Translations under genes and position numbers: made by a program
The notes under the pieces: model-generated
The model's input: only the letters and a program-made list of their open reading frames with translations
Told to the model about the DNA's origin: nothing
The model's database searches: none
Shown here: positions 20,658 through 30,478 of the stretch, one piece after another
Numbering within the stretch: the first letter of the stretch is position 1
How the letters are laid out: each line of letters opens with the position of its first letter
Assembly: GCF_001661345.1 (NCBI RefSeq)
Contig: NW_017962935.1
Location: 51,417 to 115,416, forward strand
Source: Ascoidea rubescens DSM 1968
Lineage: Eukaryota > Ascomycota > Saccharomycetes > Ascoideales > Ascoideaceae
Length of the DNA stretch: 64,000 nucleotides
Direction of reading: 5' to 3'

Positions 20658-21761
20658 ATTGAATATTATCAAGAGAGTATAATCTAGAAAGAGAGGGTAC
20701 AGAAGAATGGAAATTAGCTGAGAACAAAAAAGTAGCAGTTAGCAAAAGAAGTGCAAAAAAGGGAAAACCTTAATTTAAAAATTTTCAAGCAACAAAAACC
20801 CATATAAAAAAAAATAGTGATAATGTATTTTAATTGCATGTTGCAGATCCGAAAGGCTCCATTTATCGTCTCTTGGTCCAGTGGGTTAAGACACTGTGCT
20901 AACAACAAGAAGAACGACAGTTCGATCCCGCTACAGGCTATTATTTGTTGCTGTTATGCATGACGTCAAAGCTGCATCCGGAAACTGCTTCTGTGATCAT
21001 GTGGTTAAAGGAAGCCATTCACATGCAAATTAAGATCTTTACAATAGCGCTTCACTCATAGTAATTTCCCTTTATTGTTTGTTCTTTCAGTCTTGATTTT
21101 ATTCTGGGCAAGTTATCGTCAACCAAAAAAAACGCTTCTGTAATGATGAATCGATTGCTGGTTATGGAATGATTTGAAAGTAAAACAAAACAAAAAACTT
21201 GTAACTAAAAATTAAAAATATATAAGCAAACGAAAGTGAAAAAAAATTAATTTCTTGAGATTACTTAGCAAATGAAAGCTCAAATTCAAGCTCAAATACA
21301 AATTATTTAACTGGAAGCAGGTTGAGTTCATCATTTATCTGTTTGAATCAATTTGAAAACAAAATAATGGCTAAGATTCAACTTCGGATTGTGTAGTCTA
21401 CCAAACACAAATAACCAGACTTTTCATAATTCACCATCTCAGCTGCAAGTTATTGTCCAAAAGAATAGATAACCCAAAAAACTGTTTCTTGCAAGATCAA
21501 ATCAACTAACATTTAATGTTAAAACCTTCGCTCTTTACTCAGAAAATTACTTAATCCTAAATACTAAAAATAAAATCTCAATCACCCTTTCAATCACTCA
21601 ACATTGTTTCAAATGTGAAATTCACACCACTTTCCAACACTAATTCTAAAAAACAAAAATAAAAAAAATAAAAAACCTTTATAAAAATAATCAATAAATC
21701 ATCACACAGATTATTACTGAAAACAATGTCCGTCAGTATCCATTTATATGAAAAAACTTGA
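20658..21761. other. ARB1 upstream intergenic region
   Basis: 1.1 kb between the ARB1 start and the Rho-like gene's 3' end. It contains the tRNA-Ile-like relic at 20867-20940 and otherwise AT-rich sequence with no supported frame. Confidence 0.5.
20867..20940 (+). pseudogene. Degenerate tRNA-Ile-like gene, anticodon AAC
   Basis: Exactly 74 bases align without indels to yeast tRNA-Ile(AAU) as I remember it. The match includes CTCTTGG, an A-box-like TGGTCCAGTGG, TTAAG, TGTGCTAACAA around the anticodon, and the B-box-like GTTCGATCCCGCTA. The anticodon position reads AAC (valine) instead of AAT. The anticodon stem (CTGTG against CAAGA), the T stem and the acceptor stem no longer pair well, so it is probably not a working tRNA. 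No poly-T terminator follows immediately. Confidence 0.6.
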
Positions 21762-22304
21762 CTAGATTATTGAACAATGAAGTTTTTTGGCTCTTCGGCC
21801 TGCAATAAGAATCCGAAACACTTCACAGAAAAGTTCATTAACACCATCTCCAGTGACGCTTGACGTCTCAAAGTACTTTACTCTTAATTTTTTTGCCATT
21901 TCTTCTCCTTTGATGGTGCTGATTGTGCTGACTCTTCTGGAAACACTTCGAAGGTCTGTTTTGCAAGCAACTAACACAATATTACTAATGGGACTGTGGT
22001 ATTTAATCTCAGGGAACCAAATAGTGAACACATCGATAATCAGATTAATATTTTTAATTGAATAACACATCAAGAACAAGTCTACATCAGCATAGGATAA
22101 CACCCTTAATCGCTCATAATCCTCTTGACCACCAGTGTCCCAAATCTCAAAATTGTACGTTTTATTAGCTATCTCCTCTTTATGAAAATATCGATGAACA
22201 ACTGTTGGACCGTCTATTGGGTCATATCTATTATGAAGGAAACGATTAATTAAACATGTTTTTCCACTATTACCTTCACCAACTGCGACTATTTTCTTAG
22301 TCAT
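21762..22304 (-). CDS. Divergent Rho/Rac-like small GTPase
   Basis: 180 residues. G1 P-loop VGEGNSGKT; switch I PTVVHRYF keeps the effector Thr but lacks the Rho signature FENY; G3 WDTGGQEDYERLR has Gly where nearly all Rho proteins have Ala (DTAGQE) but keeps the catalytic Gln; G4 ACKTDL replaces the usual GTK/GLKxDL; G5 ETSSVTGDGV. The C-terminus RRAKKLHCSII is a polybasic region plus CaaX box, so prenylation and membrane attachment are expected. It cannot be assigned to Rho1-5 or Cdc42, and appears to be a fast-evolving paralogue. Two other Rho-type genes lie at 54140 and 60328. Confidence 0.88.
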   Translation of the reverse strand: MTKKIVAVGEGNSGKTCLINRFLHNRYDPIDGPTVVHRYFHKEEIANKTYNFEIWDTGGQEDYERLRVLSYADVDLFLMCYSIKNINLIIDVFTIWFPEIKYHSPISNIVLVACKTDLRSVSRRVSTISTIKGEEMAKKLRVKYFETSSVTGDGVNELFCEVFRILIAGRRAKKLHCSII

Positions 22305-23056
22305 AATGCGTTAGGTAATAGATAATAGATAATAGATAATAGATATTAGATATTAGATATTAGATAATAGATAATAGATATTAGATATTAGATATTAGAT
22401 ATTAGATATTAGATATTAGATATTGGATATTAAGTAAAACCCCTTATATCTAAAATATCAGGATCTTGACCCATTAAATAGTAATTGGTTCTAGAAACCA
22501 AAACTAATTTTTGGAACAATGTACCAAATCCAATAAAATGTCATAATATCTGCCATTTCTAATTTGTCCGTTGAATCTCATACGAAGGAAATGTGGAATG
22601 AAAGAAAAAACCCAGTTCAAGTAAAGTTGGAGCTATTGTTTTCACTATTACAAACAGTAGTAATTATTGGAATCAAAAAGGATCAAACATAGATAACGAA
22701 TAAAATATATTCATGTTATATTCAATCAGTTTCTGATAAACCGTTTAAATTCTACTTTAAATTGCTGAAATTTTGCAGTTTGAACTTTACTACCTTTTAA
22801 TATTAAGTAGTATATGTTTATTATACAAAATACAAAAGCTAGTGCTGGTTTTTGAATTTTAATTTAAGTCCTTATTAATAAATATAAATTAGTGATTAGG
22901 TAATGGGATAACAAATGAAGAGAATAATATCAATAGAAAATATAGAACAATGAAAAAAAAACCGAATATGAAAGAAGTAATAAAATAACAAAAGAAAAAA
23001 CAAAGGAAAACAAACATTAACAAAAAAAAAAAAAAAGAGAAATTAAATTTAAACAA
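22305..23056. other. Intergenic region with heptamer array
   Basis: 752 bases between the Rho-like gene start and the velvet-like gene's 3' end. It begins with the tandem array at 22313-22432; the rest is AT-rich with A runs near 23020-23040. No gene seen. Confidence 0.5.
22313..22432. repeat. Tandem heptamer array (agataat / agatatt)
   Basis: About 17 copies of two interleaved 7-base variants starting nine bases upstream of the Rho-like ATG, so it lies in the promoter or 5' leader and copy number may affect expression. Confidence 0.9.
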
Positions 23057-24397
23057 TTAGTGAAACCAATCATCAAAATCCATTTTGTTTAGATTTTGAT
23101 AATGAGATAAATCAATGTTATCGATTATTGATAGCATATCGGGATAGTCGTAATTTAAAGTCAACGGAGATTGAGGTTGAGTAGTGTTAGGCAAATAAAA
23201 TTGGGGATTTGATTGAGATGATTTATTTATATTGATATCAATACCAATATCAAAATTATTTGAATCGTTTGAATCATTTGGACAAGTATTTGAGTTTGGT
23301 TGCAATTTTTGTAGATTCTCCAAATTTTGCAAATTTTTTAATGTTTGTAATTTTTGCAATTTTTTGAGATTAGAGGTATTGATATCATTAGAATTGGAGT
23401 TACAATTAATAGGATTTGATTTAAGATTAGATTTTAAGATTTTTTTTTTTATTTTGTAGGAATTGTTAATAATCAAAGTGGAGTTACTTGAATTTAAATC
23501 TGGAGAGTTGTTTTTTGAGTCGGTTGAGTTGTTTGAATCAATTGAATTAAACCTATTATTTCTTGAATCGGAGATGATGATTTTTTTTGATTTGATTGAA
23601 TTAATTAGATTGAAGTTTCTGTTGTATCTTTTATAAAGATAAAAGAGTAGAACGTATTCGCCACAATGTTTGATACCCAAATGATCGAAATTAAATTCGA
23701 AATTTTTGTTTAGTTTATTGAAAATTCCAGATACACTTTTATTGCCAATTAATTCATTTTGGATGTTATTGGAGATGAAAGAAGAAGTATTTGTGGTAGA
23801 GGAGGGAGAAGGAGAGTAAGGGGAACCAAGAATTGAAATGTTGTCGTTAGCTGAAGTGGATTGATTTGTATGTTCTTCTATTTCAGCGATTACGTAGTAT
23901 TCTGTGGAGGCGTCGAAGATATCATTTGTGTCTAAAAGGACAATTGTGCCTGGTTTTAGTTTTCTCTTTGAGGAGTTGCCGGAAGGTCTTGCATTGGTGG
24001 AGCATTGTTTGAAAGATAGGTTGTAGTAGTAGTTTGGAGATGGGATGGGATGGATGGAATTTCGGTTTGTGGAGAGGTTATTTGGCAAGTGATTAATTGA
24101 AAATTTGTCGTATTGGTGGGGTATTAGGTAAGGAGAGTAAGGAGAAGAGAGGGTGCTTATATTATCGATTGAGTTATTGATGTTTGTGTTAATTGTGATG
24201 TTATCTTGGTTATAGTTATTTTGATTATAATTATTTTGGTTATAGTTATTTTGATTATAATTATTTTGGTTATAGTTATTTTGGATGACATTGTTGTTGT
24301 TGTTGTTGTTATTATTATTATTATTATAATTTAAAGATAGAGGTAAATTGAGAAAATCTAAATTTGAAGGAAACTGATTTGAAGTCATTAACAACAT
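23057..24397 (-). CDS. Asn-rich protein with velvet-like domain
   Basis: 446 residues. Residues 24-65 are poly-Asn followed by tandem NYNQN units. Residues about 127-275 resemble the velvet DNA-binding/dimerisation domain of filamentous fungi. In order: SFKQCSTNARPSG (family: QQPxxARxxG), KRKLKPGTIVLL (family: RRPIDPPPIVxL), YYVIAEI (family: PYYxxxAxL), ELIGNKSVSGIFNKL (family: LxGxxVSSxxxLKD), and FEFNFDHLGIKHCGEYVLLFYLYK (family: FFVFxDLSVRxEGxFRLRFxL). An insert with GSPYSPSPSS sits in the middle, as velvet proteins tolerate. The C-terminal half is Asn/Ser-rich with basic patches (YKIKKKILKSNLKS) and ends in acidic/aromatic DMLSIIDNIDLSHYQ and FDDWFH segments that look like activation motifs. 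Probably a nuclear transcription regulator. Domain call is by pattern, not by search. Confidence 0.65.
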   Translation of the reverse strand: MLLMTSNQFPSNLDFLNLPLSLNYNNNNNNNNNNNNVIQNNYNQNNYNQNNYNQNNYNQNNYNQDNITINTNINNSIDNISTLSSPYSPYLIPHQYDKFSINHLPNNLSTNRNSIHPIPSPNYYYNLSFKQCSTNARPSGNSSKRKLKPGTIVLLDTNDIFDASTEYYVIAEIEEHTNQSTSANDNISILGSPYSPSPSSTTNTSSFISNNIQNELIGNKSVSGIFNKLNKNFEFNFDHLGIKHCGEYVLLFYLYKRYNRNFNLINSIKSKKIIISDSRNNRFNSIDSNNSTDSKNNSPDLNSSNSTLIINNSYKIKKKILKSNLKSNPINCNSNSNDINTSNLKKLQKLQTLKNLQNLENLQKLQPNSNTCPNDSNDSNNFDIGIDININKSSQSNPQFYLPNTTQPQSPLTLNYDYPDMLSIIDNIDLSHYQNLNKMDFDDWFH

Positions 24398-25261
24398 TGA
24401 AAGGTGATCCCTATTAACTAGATATAAGATATAAAAATGTGATGTAGCTAAATAAGATTAAAGATGATGATGATGATGATAATGATGAAATGAAATGAAG
24501 TGAAATAATGAAAGAAGGTGATTGATAATGAATAGAGAAAAAGACAATGAGAGTGAATTGTTTATATAGAAAAGAAAAATAAGGCTAATTACATGATGGA
24601 AAAATCGAATATGTACGATGACAATTAAATATGATTATATGGTTTAAAAATAAACAATATTGGAAAGAATAAGATTTGAATACAATTTGAATAAGATGAA
24701 GATAGAGATAAAGAAGAATAGAAAATGAAGTAGAAATGGAAAGAAAGCAAAAAATAAGACGTGAAATAAGAAAAGTATGTCGATGAAGGTAAAAGAGGAT
24801 GGATGAGTGAAGATTGGCTGTGAAAAATAAAAAAAGGCGAACAAAACCGAATCGATGGAAAGAAAAAAGAGATCCCAATGCAAGAGGGAGGACATGCTGT
24901 GAAAGTTCAAAAGAGTAGCTCAGCGAAGGAGGATTTGGCTGAGCGGCGTAGCAAGAGCCCAGATGTAGAGGGAATTATGACGCACAGCACGCTGTTCTCG
25001 ACACGAGAACGGGCTATATGGGGGAGATAGAAAAGCCCTTTTTCGCAGCAGAAAGAGAAGAAACCGAAGAAAGAAGAAAAGAAGCAACAGCTTCCATGCA
25101 GATGACATATTTTCCAGAAGTTGAAAAGCAGTGCTATAGCCAGTAAAGATGACTCACCGGGACGATTTGCACAGGGCCGGTTCGAAAGCAGGGCGAGCCC
25201 TTGAATGTGGAAGAACAAGTAGCAAGAGCAGCAGGAGCAGGAGCAAGAGGAGAGAAGGCCA
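24398..25261. other. Upstream region of velvet-like gene
   Basis: 864 bases between the velvet-like gene start and the CAP gene's 3' end. The half near the velvet gene is purine-rich with a (gat)n run near 24464-24487. The half near the CAP gene (24900-25261) is GC-richer and open in several frames that are probably shadows of composition. Confidence 0.45.
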
Positions 25262-25924
25262 TCACCGCAAGGCCGCGATGTTGGCCGTGTACGAGTGCCC
25301 ACCGACAATCCGAAGATTGCCGGCCGGGTAGTAGTTGCACGTGTAGTAGAGGTAGCGTGCGCACCGCTTGTACGCACATCCAAGCTGCGTGGTGCTCTTC
25401 CAAATGAGCTGCGTGAAGTGGCCGATGGGCCGTTCTGGATCGACGTTCTTAAGCAACGAGCCGTCGTCGTACTCGTCCATGCGGCTGTAGTCGAAGTCGG
25501 CAATTTCGTCGTACCAAACATCTACCACCGCCGACACGTTCCGAAAGCCTGCCGCCAAGTTCTCGCCGTAGTCTGCCGACATAGAGTGCACCAACTCCAA
25601 GTCCTCCGGACAGCCGTAGCTGTCGGCGTAGCTCTGAGCAAAGTCGTACACTGTCTGGTTCCACACTAGGTCCGGCACATCCTGGTGCAACTGTCGCTTC
25701 TGGTTGTGGTGCCGGAGCATCTCAAGGGCAAACCTGCTCATCACCTCCCCCAGCTCAAAGTAATATGGGTTCACCACGCTCAACGCAGAGTCCAACTGGA
25801 ACAACGCTCGGTTCCCGTACCCTTCTTGATCCTCTTCGCACCTTACCATCTGAAGGCTGCACATCCACACAACAAAACACACTAGTCTCACAAACACCAG
25901 CAGTTGCATCATTTCCAACACCAT
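25262..25924 (-). CDS. Secreted CAP/SCP (PRY, PR-1-like) protein
   Basis: 220 residues. Residues 1-29 form a hydrophobic signal peptide ending about VRC-EED. The CAP domain occupies about 65-220: EMLRHHNQKRQLHQDVPDLV, YDFAQSYADSYGC, YGENLAAG, and the two signature motifs GHFTQLIWKST and YYTCNYYPAGNL. The CAP tetrad is complete (His113, Glu121, Glu140, His169). Yeast Pry proteins bind and export sterols and fatty acids; a similar extracellular lipid-binding role is inferred. Unlike Pry1/Pry2 it lacks a long Ser-rich linker. Base composition is clearly GC-richer than neighbouring genes, with many C/G-ending codons and two adjacent CTG codons in the signal peptide. Confidence 0.93.
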   Translation of the reverse strand: MVLEMMQLLVFVRLVCFVVWMCSLQMVRCEEDQEGYGNRALFQLDSALSVVNPYYFELGEVMSRFALEMLRHHNQKRQLHQDVPDLVWNQTVYDFAQSYADSYGCPEDLELVHSMSADYGENLAAGFRNVSAVVDVWYDEIADFDYSRMDEYDDGSLLKNVDPERPIGHFTQLIWKSTTQLGCAYKRCARYLYYTCNYYPAGNLRIVGGHSYTANIAALR

Positions 25925-26266
25925 TTGCTTCTGTCCTTGCTCGCTGGCTTTTTGGTTATTTGTGGAGTCTGGCGGTTAGAACTGACAGCTAATCTGATAA
26001 CGAAGAGGGAGAATTAAGGCTGCAACAAAAACAGAGGCATTGTTGGAGCGTGATTGTTTACAGGCAGTTTTTCACATGGTTTTCTCATTTTCCAAACCCA
26101 AACTTAATTTCTGCACTGCTTCTCAAATTTCCGTCAGATCACCTTCAGATTACATCTACCATCTATCAACTGTCTACAATCCAAAATATATCCCAAATGT
26201 TCTAATCGCTGTAGACAACTCACTCATTCACAACTGCACCTCTCTCGTTCAATCTCCTTGTTCAAA
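25925..26266. promoter_or_regulatory. Divergent promoter of CAP and small Cys-rich genes
   Basis: 342-base shared upstream region of two putative secreted-protein genes, suggesting co-regulation. It contains an open frame starting with TTG at 26040, not considered a gene. Confidence 0.35.
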
Positions 26267-26680
26267 ATGGCCTCCATCTCCCTCTCCAACTCTACAGCAT
26301 ATGCTTCATGCTCCCAGTCTCAATCCTATTGTCTTGACGCAAACACCACTCTCCTAAACTCTTGTGGTTCCTTCGAGACGTATGACAGCAACATCGACAG
26401 CAGCCATGTATACCTCGACTCTGTAGACTTTCTCTCGTGTGTTTGTTCGCTCGACGACACAGACTTTTGGGGCCTGCTCTACAAATGCTCTTTCTGCGCT
26501 TCCTCTGCTGCCTCTACTGACCTTGCTGCTTTCAAGAGGCCCTACTGTGATGCTGTCTACGAGTACAACAACCTCTCCACCATCCGCAACCTCTCCTCTG
26601 CTGCTCGCTCACACGCCTCTCCCAGGTCTCTCCTCGCCAGCTGTTTTCTCTTGCTGCTCCTTTTCCTGCTTTCTTCCTAG
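26267..26680 (+). CDS. Small Cys-rich protein with GPI-like tail
   Basis: 137 residues from the ATG at 26267. There are eight cysteines before the tail (about positions 15-90), including CVC and CSFC pairs, and several Asn-X-Ser/Thr sites (NSTAY, NTTLL, NLSTI, NLSSA). It ends in a Ser/Ala/Arg segment and a hydrophobic terminus, LLASCFLLLLLFLLSS, typical of a GPI-attachment signal. A normal N-terminal signal peptide is missing, so either an upstream exon or start has been overlooked or secretion is unusual. The Cys spacing is not clearly CFEM. Read with CTG as Leu the tail is uninterrupted; read as Ser it would be broken twice. Family not recognised. Confidence 0.6.
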   Translation: MASISLSNSTAYASCSQSQSYCLDANTTLLNSCGSFETYDSNIDSSHVYLDSVDFLSCVCSLDDTDFWGLLYKCSFCASSAASTDLAAFKRPYCDAVYEYNNLSTIRNLSSAARSHASPRSLLASCFLLLLLFLLSS

Positions 26681-27242
26681 CCATTTCCAGCTCCTGCTTC
26701 CATTGCTGGTCGAAACCTGCGTCAAAACGCTCTTTATTCGCTCTTTATTCGCTCTTTATTCGCTTGCATTCTTTTTCCACATTCCTCTTCTCTTTTTCCA
26801 ACCTGCGCTCGCTTTTTGAATTTCCATGATCACAAAAGTAAAACCTTAAATGTTATTCTTAGTGACTTGTTTTCATCTCCATAGCGGCCATAGAGGCCAT
26901 ATTGACCTTATATACCATCCACTTCCACTCTTCTCTCATTTTTGTTTCTATTGCTCTGTTCTCTTTCACTTCTTGCAACAATACATCATTGCTTATATTA
27001 TAACTCTACCAACACTATATCTGTTCTTTCTTTCTCCTTTCTCCCCCAATTCCCTTCTATTTCACAGTCTCTCGTTATCCACTTTTCTTCGCTTCTGGCC
27101 TTCTTCTCTTTTTAATTCAATAATCTACTCTGTATTTTATTTTATTACTTATATAATTATCTCATTCTACTACTTCTACTTCTTCTACTTCTTCTTCCTC
27201 TAATTATCAATATTGTTTTGAAATCTATTTTTTAATTTCAAA
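26681..27242. promoter_or_regulatory. Pyrimidine-rich ELO upstream region
   Basis: 562 bases, strongly C/T-rich on the plus strand right up to the ELO ATG, with tandem cgctctttatt units at 26730-26762. Long pyrimidine tracts are common just upstream of well-expressed yeast genes. Confidence 0.5.
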
Positions 27243-28241
27243 ATGAATTATCCAATTCCATCTATAGATAATCCCTTTGGTATCAATTTATGGGACCATT
27301 TTGATTCAATAATCTCTCTTGTAACTTTCAACAAGTTTGTTCCTTCAAAGTTTGTCTTCGTTCCTGGCAATCAGCTTCTATCAACCCTACCCATAGTTCT
27401 ATCCTCCATCTCTCTATACTATTTCATAATCTTTGGTGGCAGCTACTACTTGAAAAAAAATTCCTTCAAACCTTTAAAACTATCCCTCTTATTCCAACTA
27501 CACAACCTAATTCTAACTTCAATCTCCTTCATCCTACTAATCCTAATTGTCGAACAACTAGTCCCAATCATCTTTAAAAATGGCCTCTTCTATTCCATCT
27601 GTAACATAAACTCTTGGACCCAACCTCTAATCACTCTCTACTACCTAAACTACCTCACTAAATTCATTGAGTTTATTGACACCTTTTTCCTAGTCGTCAA
27701 ACAGAAAAAATTAACCTTTCTACACACCTATCACCATGGCGCAACTGCTCTCCTATGTTTCACTCAGCTAATAGGTGAAACTCCCATCTCCTGGGTTCCC
27801 ATCTCCTTGAATTTATCCGTCCATTGTCTAATGTACTGGTACTACTTTTTAACTTCAACTGGCTATAAAGTTTGGTGGAAGGAATGGGTCACAAGATTCC
27901 AAATTATTCAATTCATCCTAGACTTAATTTTTGTTTACTTTGCTTCTTATCAAAAAGTAGCCTTTACCTACTTCAAAGACACTCTTCCCTACTGTGCTGA
28001 TTGTGCTGGTTCAACTAATGCCGCTGTCTGGGGTTGTTGCATCTTAAGCTCCTACTTGTTCTTATTCATTGCTTTTTACATTGAGGTCTACAAGAAAAAG
28101 GGCTCAAAGAAATCGAGAGCAGTTAAAAGAGTCAAAGGTGGCATGGCTGCAAAGGTAAATGAATACGTCAACATAGACGTCTCAAAGACCACTGGCTACT
28201 CTCCTTCTCCATTGCGCTCAAACATCTCAAAAAAAGTTTGA
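27243..28241 (+). CDS. Very-long-chain fatty acid elongase (ELO2/ELO3 type)
   Basis: 332 residues, multi-pass ER membrane protein that performs the condensing step of fatty-acid elongation with malonyl-CoA. The key motifs are present: KFIEFIDTFFLVVKQKKLTF, the catalytic His box HTYHH (His161, 164, 165), NLSVHCLMYWYYFLTSTG and RFQIIQFILDLI. About seven hydrophobic segments are visible. The C-terminal GGMAAKVNEYVNIDV is the conserved tail seen in yeast Elo2/Elo3, which make C24-C26 acids for sphingolipids; that favours this branch over Elo1. The protein ends SKKV, close to but not a standard KKxx retrieval signal. It converges on SIS1 across a long (TAA)n tract. Confidence 0.95.
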   Translation: MNYPIPSIDNPFGINLWDHFDSIISLVTFNKFVPSKFVFVPGNQLLSTLPIVLSSISLYYFIIFGGSYYLKKNSFKPLKLSLLFQLHNLILTSISFILLILIVEQLVPIIFKNGLFYSICNINSWTQPLITLYYLNYLTKFIEFIDTFFLVVKQKKLTFLHTYHHGATALLCFTQLIGETPISWVPISLNLSVHCLMYWYYFLTSTGYKVWWKEWVTRFQIIQFILDLIFVYFASYQKVAFTYFKDTLPYCADCAGSTNAAVWGCCILSSYLFLFIAFYIEVYKKKGSKKSRAVKRVKGGMAAKVNEYVNIDVSKTTGYSPSPLRSNISKKV

Positions 28242-28657
<416 letters not shown>

Positions 28658-29752
28658 CTAAAAATTATTTGCAATCGCGTTTTTTTGATTCGACGTCAAA
28701 TTTGATGGATAATTAACTCTAAATTGAACAATCAAATTACCCCTTTCTCCAGGTTTTTTACTAATTGGCATACCCAAATCAGGATATGTTTCTTTTAAAG
28801 CTGGGTTAATTGGCTGGGTTTTTACAATTGAAATTATTCTCCCATCTAATAGCTTGACTTGTTTTTTAAATCCCAATAATGCTTCTTTCAACGTCAAATC
28901 CAAATTCAATATCAAATCATTATTATCTCTTTGGAAAATAGGATGTGGCTTTTCCACAATAACAAACTTAATATCTTGTCTTCCATGAATAGTATAGTCT
29001 CCCTCATTTGGATATGTTATTTTCGTACCAGCTTTCCAGCCAGGTGTTATGTTTACTGATATAATATTAGTTTCCTTTTCGTTATGAGGCCCTTTTCTAT
29101 TAATTTTCATTTTTTTGATTCCTCCCTTTGATAATTCCTCTAATGAACAAGGCAATTTCAATTCAATTGTTTCAGCCGATCTATTTACTGATCTCTTGGA
29201 AAAAATATTATTATTGTTATTATTGTTATTATTATTATTATTATTGCTATTAGATGGACGATTGAATGGAAAATTGCCTGATGGAGAGGAGGAGGAAAAA
29301 CTGCTTGCCCCAAAATCATCCATGCCATTCATGCCCCCTGAACCACCAAAAAATTGTCGATATATGTTAAAAGCATCATTACTTGAAAACCCTGGATCAG
29401 ATCCAGTTGAAGTGAACGAAAAAGACGAAGTTCCTCCTGGCATTCCTGACGCACCATTAAAGGGGAATCCACCAGAAAATCCACCAGAGGAACCATTGGC
29501 TTGTGCATTACCGGTTGGAATTGGACCACCATGTCTTACAGCTTCTAACCCATATAGATCGTAGATTTGTCTCTTGTTTTTATCATTTAAAATATCAAAG
29601 GCTTCACTTATTTCTTTAAATTTTTCAGTATTGCCGGTTGGTTTATCTGGATGATATTTTAATGCCATTTTTCTGTAACCCTTTTTCAAATCATTTTCAG
29701 TTGCATCTGGCGAAACCCCGAGTAAAGTGTATAATTTCGTTTCCTTAACCAT
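28658..29752 (-). CDS. SIS1: Type II Hsp40 co-chaperone Sis1
   Basis: 364 residues. The J domain (1-70) has [20 protein letters not shown] and the HPD in [21 protein letters not shown]. The G/F region (about 75-140) includes [15 protein letters not shown], the Sis1-specific segment needed for function. A G/M-like part with poly-Asn follows. C-terminal domains: [48 protein letters not shown], and [17 protein letters not shown] with dimerisation tail. There is no zinc finger, which separates it from Ydj1. It drives Hsp70 (Ssa) in the cytosol and nucleus, handles translation-linked and prion substrates, and is essential in S. cerevisiae. A perfect heat-shock element sits upstream. Confidence 0.97.
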   Translation of the reverse strand: MVKETKLYTLLGVSPDATENDLKKGYRKMALKYHPDKPTGNTEKFKEISEAFDILNDKNKRQIYDLYGLEAVRHGGPIPTGNAQANGSSGGFSGGFPFNGASGMPGGTSSFSFTSTGSDPGFSSNDAFNIYRQFFGGSGGMNGMDDFGASSFSSSSPSGNFPFNRPSNSNNNNNNNNNNNNNIFSKRSVNRSAETIELKLPCSLEELSKGGIKKMKINRKGPHNEKETNIISVNITPGWKAGTKITYPNEGDYTIHGRQDIKFVIVEKPHPIFQRDNNDLILNLDLTLKEALLGFKKQVKLLDGRIISIVKTQPINPALKETYPDLGMPISKKPGERGNLIVQFRVNYPSNLTSNQKNAIANNF

Positions 29753-30184
29753 GATTAGAATATTGTTATTGATATAATGATAAATAAAACAAAAAAAGTC
29801 AACAAGAAAAAAATAATAAAATAAAAGTGTAAGAGATTCAGTTCAATCAACATTTTTCATGAAACAGATCCTCTTATATTGTTTGGGATAGCAAGACAAT
29901 TTTTGATAGGGAAGAAAAGAAGATTCTAGAACCTTCTTTGTAGATAGCACCCGTTGTGGTGGATCATGTAGCACAACGCTTCTCCTACGCTGTCCAGGCA
30001 CACAAAATACATAGCCCAATCTGGTGGTTTCTATTAAGAAAATTAAAAATAAAGAGAAAACAGAGGATATGTGAAGGAAATCAGCGAAAAATATAATATA
30101 GCACAACAAAGCTTATTAATAAAAATAAATGAATATGGATACTCAAGCGTATTGGGTAATCTATTGGCGGTAATATTTCAAATA
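29753..30184. promoter_or_regulatory. SIS1 promoter region
   Basis: 432 bases between the SIS1 start and the 3' end of the gene at 30185, containing the heat-shock element at 29919-29936. The short minus-strand frame 29843-30109 overlaps this element and is not considered a gene. Confidence 0.6.
29919..29936. promoter_or_regulatory. Heat-shock element (four perfect units)
   Basis: GAAgaTTCtaGAAccTTC: four alternating nGAAn units with perfect spacing, about 170 bases upstream of SIS1. This is a canonical Hsf1 binding site, and SIS1 is a known Hsf1 target in S. cerevisiae. Confidence 0.85.
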
Positions 30185-30423
30185 CTATTCGTCATCATCA
30201 GATTCAGATTCAGATTCAGAATTTGAGTCTGAGTTTTTATCTTTAAATACTAAGATCCGTCTGCTCGATTTTGGATTTTTATTTTGAAAAATTTCTTCAA
30301 TAGTCATTCCTATTCCCAACTGTTCATCGATTTCATCGAATTGAGTATTTAATTTAAATCCAAGTTGTTTAATATCCTCACTACTATTATTAACAATATT
30401 GTTGGGATTTACTTCATTTCTAT

Positions 30424-30478
<55 letters not shown>

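Noticed and set aside
24907-25885. Multiple frames on both strands around the CAP gene
   Set aside because: GC-rich shadows of the CAP coding frame, whose CAP motifs are unambiguous.
29843-30109. 88-codon minus-strand frame upstream of SIS1
   Set aside because: Overlaps the heat-shock element and resembles no protein.
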